From an uncultured Oscillospiraceae bacterium (GTDB lineage: Bacteria > Bacillota > Clostridia > Oscillospirales > Oscillospiraceae), in NCBI GenBank assembly GCA_959022875.1, contig CAUFAM010000023.1, positions 1 through 9,820 on the forward strand: a stretch of DNA of 9,820 nucleotides, written 5' to 3'. The translations under genes and the position numbers were made by a program. The notes beneath the pieces are model-generated. The model did not search any database and was not told the DNA's origin. It saw nothing but the letters and a program-made list of their open reading frames with translations. Shown one piece after another: positions 8,469 to 9,820 of this stretch; positions within the stretch are counted from its first letter, which is position 1; every line of letters starts with the position of its first letter.

Positions 8469-8498
8469 GGCCGCGCCTAATTGGGGCGCGGCCTTTTT
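8469..8498 (+). terminator. Strong intrinsic terminator after lrgB
   Basis: A perfect 9-bp GC stem (GGCCGCGCC at 8469-8477 with GGCGCGGCC at 8485-8493) has a 7-base loop and is followed by TTTTT (8494-8498). Two A-T pairs can extend the stem at its base. It separates the lysA-lrgAB unit from the sirtuin gene. Confidence 0.92.
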
Positions 8499-8510
8499 CG
8501 GTCTGAAACA

Positions 8511-8539
8511 TTTACAGGCTCTTTTTTTCGTGATACACT
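8511..8539 (+). promoter_or_regulatory. Promoter for the sirtuin gene
   Basis: TTTACA (8511-8516) and TACACT (8534-8539) are separated by 17 bases, with TG one base upstream of the -10 (extended -10). Transcription would start near 8546, about 19 bases before the ATG. The promoter sits just after the lrgB terminator, showing that this gene is a separate unit. Confidence 0.72.
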
Positions 8540-8564
8540 GAACAAAAAAGTGGGCGCAATTATC

Positions 8565-9293
8565 ATGTCTGAGGAGCTGAACACCTTACAGCAGTGGATC
8601 GATCAAAGCCACTCCATCGTCTTCTTTGGCGGGGCAGGCGTGTCCACAGAGTCAGGAATCAAGGATTTCCGCAGCGTGGACGGTCTTTATAACCAGCACT
8701 ACCAGTGGCCTCCCGAGGAAATTCTCAGCCGCACATTCTTCGACCGCCAGCCGGAGGAGTTTTTCCGTTTCTATCGGGACAAGATGCTCTGTCTGGACGC
8801 CCGTCCAAACCCGGCTCACCAGAAGCTGGCCCAGCTGGAGGCAGCGGGAAAGCTTCGTTCGGTGGTCACCCAAAACATTGACGGCCTCCATCAGGCGGCG
8901 GGCTCCAAGCGGGTATGGGAGCTCCACGGAAGCGTCCACCGAAACCACTGCATGAAATGCGGCAAATCCTATCCCGTGGAGTTTATCCGGGACAGCAAGG
9001 GCATCCCCACCTGCTCCTGCGGAGGGACGATAAAGCCCGATGTGGTCCTCTATGAAGAGAGTCTGGACAGCCGGGTGCTGGAGGGGGCCGTCAACGACAT
9101 CCACCGCTCCGACCTGCTTATCATTGGAGGCACCTCCCTGGCCGTTTACCCTGCCGCGGGCCTCATTAATTACTACTCTGGCAAGCACCTGGTTCTCATT
9201 AACAAAACACCCACACCCTATGACAAGCGGGCCGACCTGATTCGCTCCGGCCCCATCGGCGAAATTCTGGGCCAAATTGAGGTACGGGAATGA
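8565..9293 (+). CDS. SIR2-family NAD-dependent protein deacylase
   Basis: Sirtuins remove acyl groups from lysines using NAD+, giving nicotinamide and O-acyl-ADP-ribose; in bacteria they adjust enzymes such as acetyl-CoA synthetase. The 242-residue product has every core motif in order: GAGVSTESGIKDFRS (23-37), TQNIDGLH (102-109), catalytic His121 in ELHGS, zinc cysteines 129, 132, 150 and 152 (CxxC and CxC), KPDVVLYEE (157-165) and GGTSL (188-192). The proline of the usual GIPDFRS motif is Lys33 here. The Ala/Tyr/Arg acyl-specificity signature of SIRT5-like desuccinylases is not obvious. The ATG at 8565 is chosen because the promoter lies just upstream; an in-frame TTG at 8481 falls inside the lrgB terminator. 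The ribosome site (around GTGGGCG) is weak, so expression may be low. It converges with the phosphatase gene. Confidence 0.95.
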   Translation: MSEELNTLQQWIDQSHSIVFFGGAGVSTESGIKDFRSVDGLYNQHYQWPPEEILSRTFFDRQPEEFFRFYRDKMLCLDARPNPAHQKLAQLEAAGKLRSVVTQNIDGLHQAAGSKRVWELHGSVHRNHCMKCGKSYPVEFIRDSKGIPTCSCGGTIKPDVVLYEESLDSRVLEGAVNDIHRSDLLIIGGTSLAVYPAAGLINYYSGKHLVLINKTPTPYDKRADLIRSGPIGEILGQIEVRE

Positions 9294-9299
9294 TCCAAC

Positions 9300-9340
9300 A
9301 AAAAACGGCCGAAGGGCACATCCCTCCGGCCGTTTCCTTT
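9300..9340. terminator. Bidirectional terminator between the sirtuin and phosphatase genes
   Basis: AACGGCCG (9304-9311) pairs with CGGCCGTT (9327-9334). After one A-C mismatch, AGGG (9313-9316) pairs with CCCT (9322-9325) around the loop CACAT. An A-run (9300-9305) gives a T-run for minus-strand transcripts, and TTTCCTTT (9333-9340) serves the plus strand. The plus-strand tail overlaps the phosphatase stop codon. Confidence 0.85.
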
Positions 9341-9797
9341 ACGGTTTCCTTTTCAGCTGCTCCAGCAGCCCCTGACAGCCCTCCAGCACATCCTGCCAGG
9401 TTGTCTCAAAGTCCCCGGTATACCAGGGATCGGCAACCTCTCCCTTTCGGGAGGTATGATCCATCAGCAAGGAAATTTTCCCCTCCGGGTCTCCCCCGCA
9501 GATGCGCAGCATATTGCGCAGGTTGGCCCGGTCCATACCGATCAAAAGATCATAGGCCTGATAATCTGATTGGCGCAGCTGCCGCGCGGCGTGTCCCGTG
9601 CAGGCGATCCCGTGCTCCTGGAGCTTGCGCCGGGCAGGGGGATAGACGCCGTTGCCGATTTCCTCGGTACTGGTAGCCGCAGAGGCAATGGAAAACTCCT
9701 TCTCCAGCCCTGCTTGCTTCACCAGATCCTTCATCACATATTCCGCCATGGGGCTGCGGCAAATATTGCCGTGGCACACAAATAAAATTTTGGTCAT
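9339..9797 (-). CDS. Low-molecular-weight protein-tyrosine phosphatase
   Basis: The 152-residue product is a complete LMW-PTP-fold protein. The P-loop VCHGNICRSP (7-16) holds the nucleophile Cys8 and Arg14 of the C-x5-R-S signature near the N-terminus, as the family requires. The general acid is Asp123 in ADPWYTGDFETTW. The usual substrate-loop feature GMDRANLRNM (87-96) is also present. Such enzymes dephosphorylate tyrosine or arginine phosphates; those in capsule loci act on BY-kinases. No kinase or polysaccharide gene is visible here, which makes a general or arginine-phosphatase role possible. A Thr at the P-loop position that favours phospho-arginine in YwlE-type enzymes is not present: Ile11 is seen. 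The ATG at 9797 has AAAGGAG seven bases upstream. Its promoter lies at or beyond the right edge; the last 23 bases hold only the ribosome site. Confidence 0.95.
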   Translation of the reverse strand: MTKILFVCHGNICRSPMAEYVMKDLVKQAGLEKEFSIASAATSTEEIGNGVYPPARRKLQEHGIACTGHAARQLRQSDYQAYDLLIGMDRANLRNMLRICGGDPEGKISLLMDHTSRKGEVADPWYTGDFETTWQDVLEGCQGLLEQLKRKP

Positions 9798-9820
9798 CCC
9801 TGTACTCCTTTAGTTTACTG

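Noticed and set aside
8481..8564. N-terminal extension of the sirtuin to a TTG at 8481
   Set aside because: The extension covers the lrgB terminator hairpin and the sirtuin promoter; the domain needs no extra residues.
9290..9676. 128-codon plus-strand open frame after the sirtuin
   Set aside because: It is antisense to the phosphatase gene and passes through the bidirectional terminator; no motif seen.

Overview
The window looks like ordinary chromosome from a GC-rich, low-to-mid-complexity Firmicute. A clostridial gut lineage such as the Oscillospiraceae (Flavonifractor/Lawsonibacter-like) is the best guess. The grounds are strong AAGGAG ribosome sites, sigma-A type promoters with 17-base spacers, a type III glutamine synthetase, a divergent clostridial-type diaminopimelate decarboxylase and a Clostridia-style sirtuin. 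The taxonomic call is inference; no rRNA or other marker gene is present. I see no phage genes, insertion sequences, tRNA, rRNA or CRISPR array.

Layout, left to right. (1) The first 668 bases hold the N-terminal part of dprA on the minus strand, running off the left edge. (2) A divergent MFS transporter (751-1989, +) has its own promoter but no conventional start codon next to its ribosome site. (3) It converges, with a 4-base gap, on a SpoU/TrmH-type RNA 2'-O-methyltransferase (1994-2758, -), which has a near-consensus promoter. (4) dapF (2882-3667, -), the diaminopimelate epimerase, is preceded by a second consensus ribosome site that opens either a 20-codon leader ORF or an extended DapF. 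(5) Divergent from dapF is glnN (3875-5983, +), a 702-residue type III glutamine synthetase ended by a hairpin terminator. (6) A promoter whose -35 overlaps the tail of that terminator drives a tight lysA-lrgA-lrgB unit (6120-8430, +), closed by a strong 9-bp GC hairpin terminator. (7) A separate promoter drives a SIR2-family NAD-dependent deacylase (8565-9293, +), which converges through a bidirectional terminator on a low-molecular-weight tyrosine phosphatase (9339-9797, -).

Functionally, the middle of the window is nitrogen and DAP/lysine metabolism. DapF makes meso-DAP, used for peptidoglycan and as lysine precursor. LysA decarboxylates meso-DAP to lysine. GlnN assimilates ammonium. LrgA/LrgB, a membrane pair linked in other bacteria to murein hydrolase control and to pyruvate transport, are apparently co-transcribed with lysA. 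The flanks carry DNA uptake/recombination (DprA), RNA modification and post-translational regulation genes. I found no convincing new multi-gene system. The points most worth a second look are the non-AUG start of the transporter, the dapF leader/dual start, the lysA-lrgAB coupling and the altered active-site motif in LysA.
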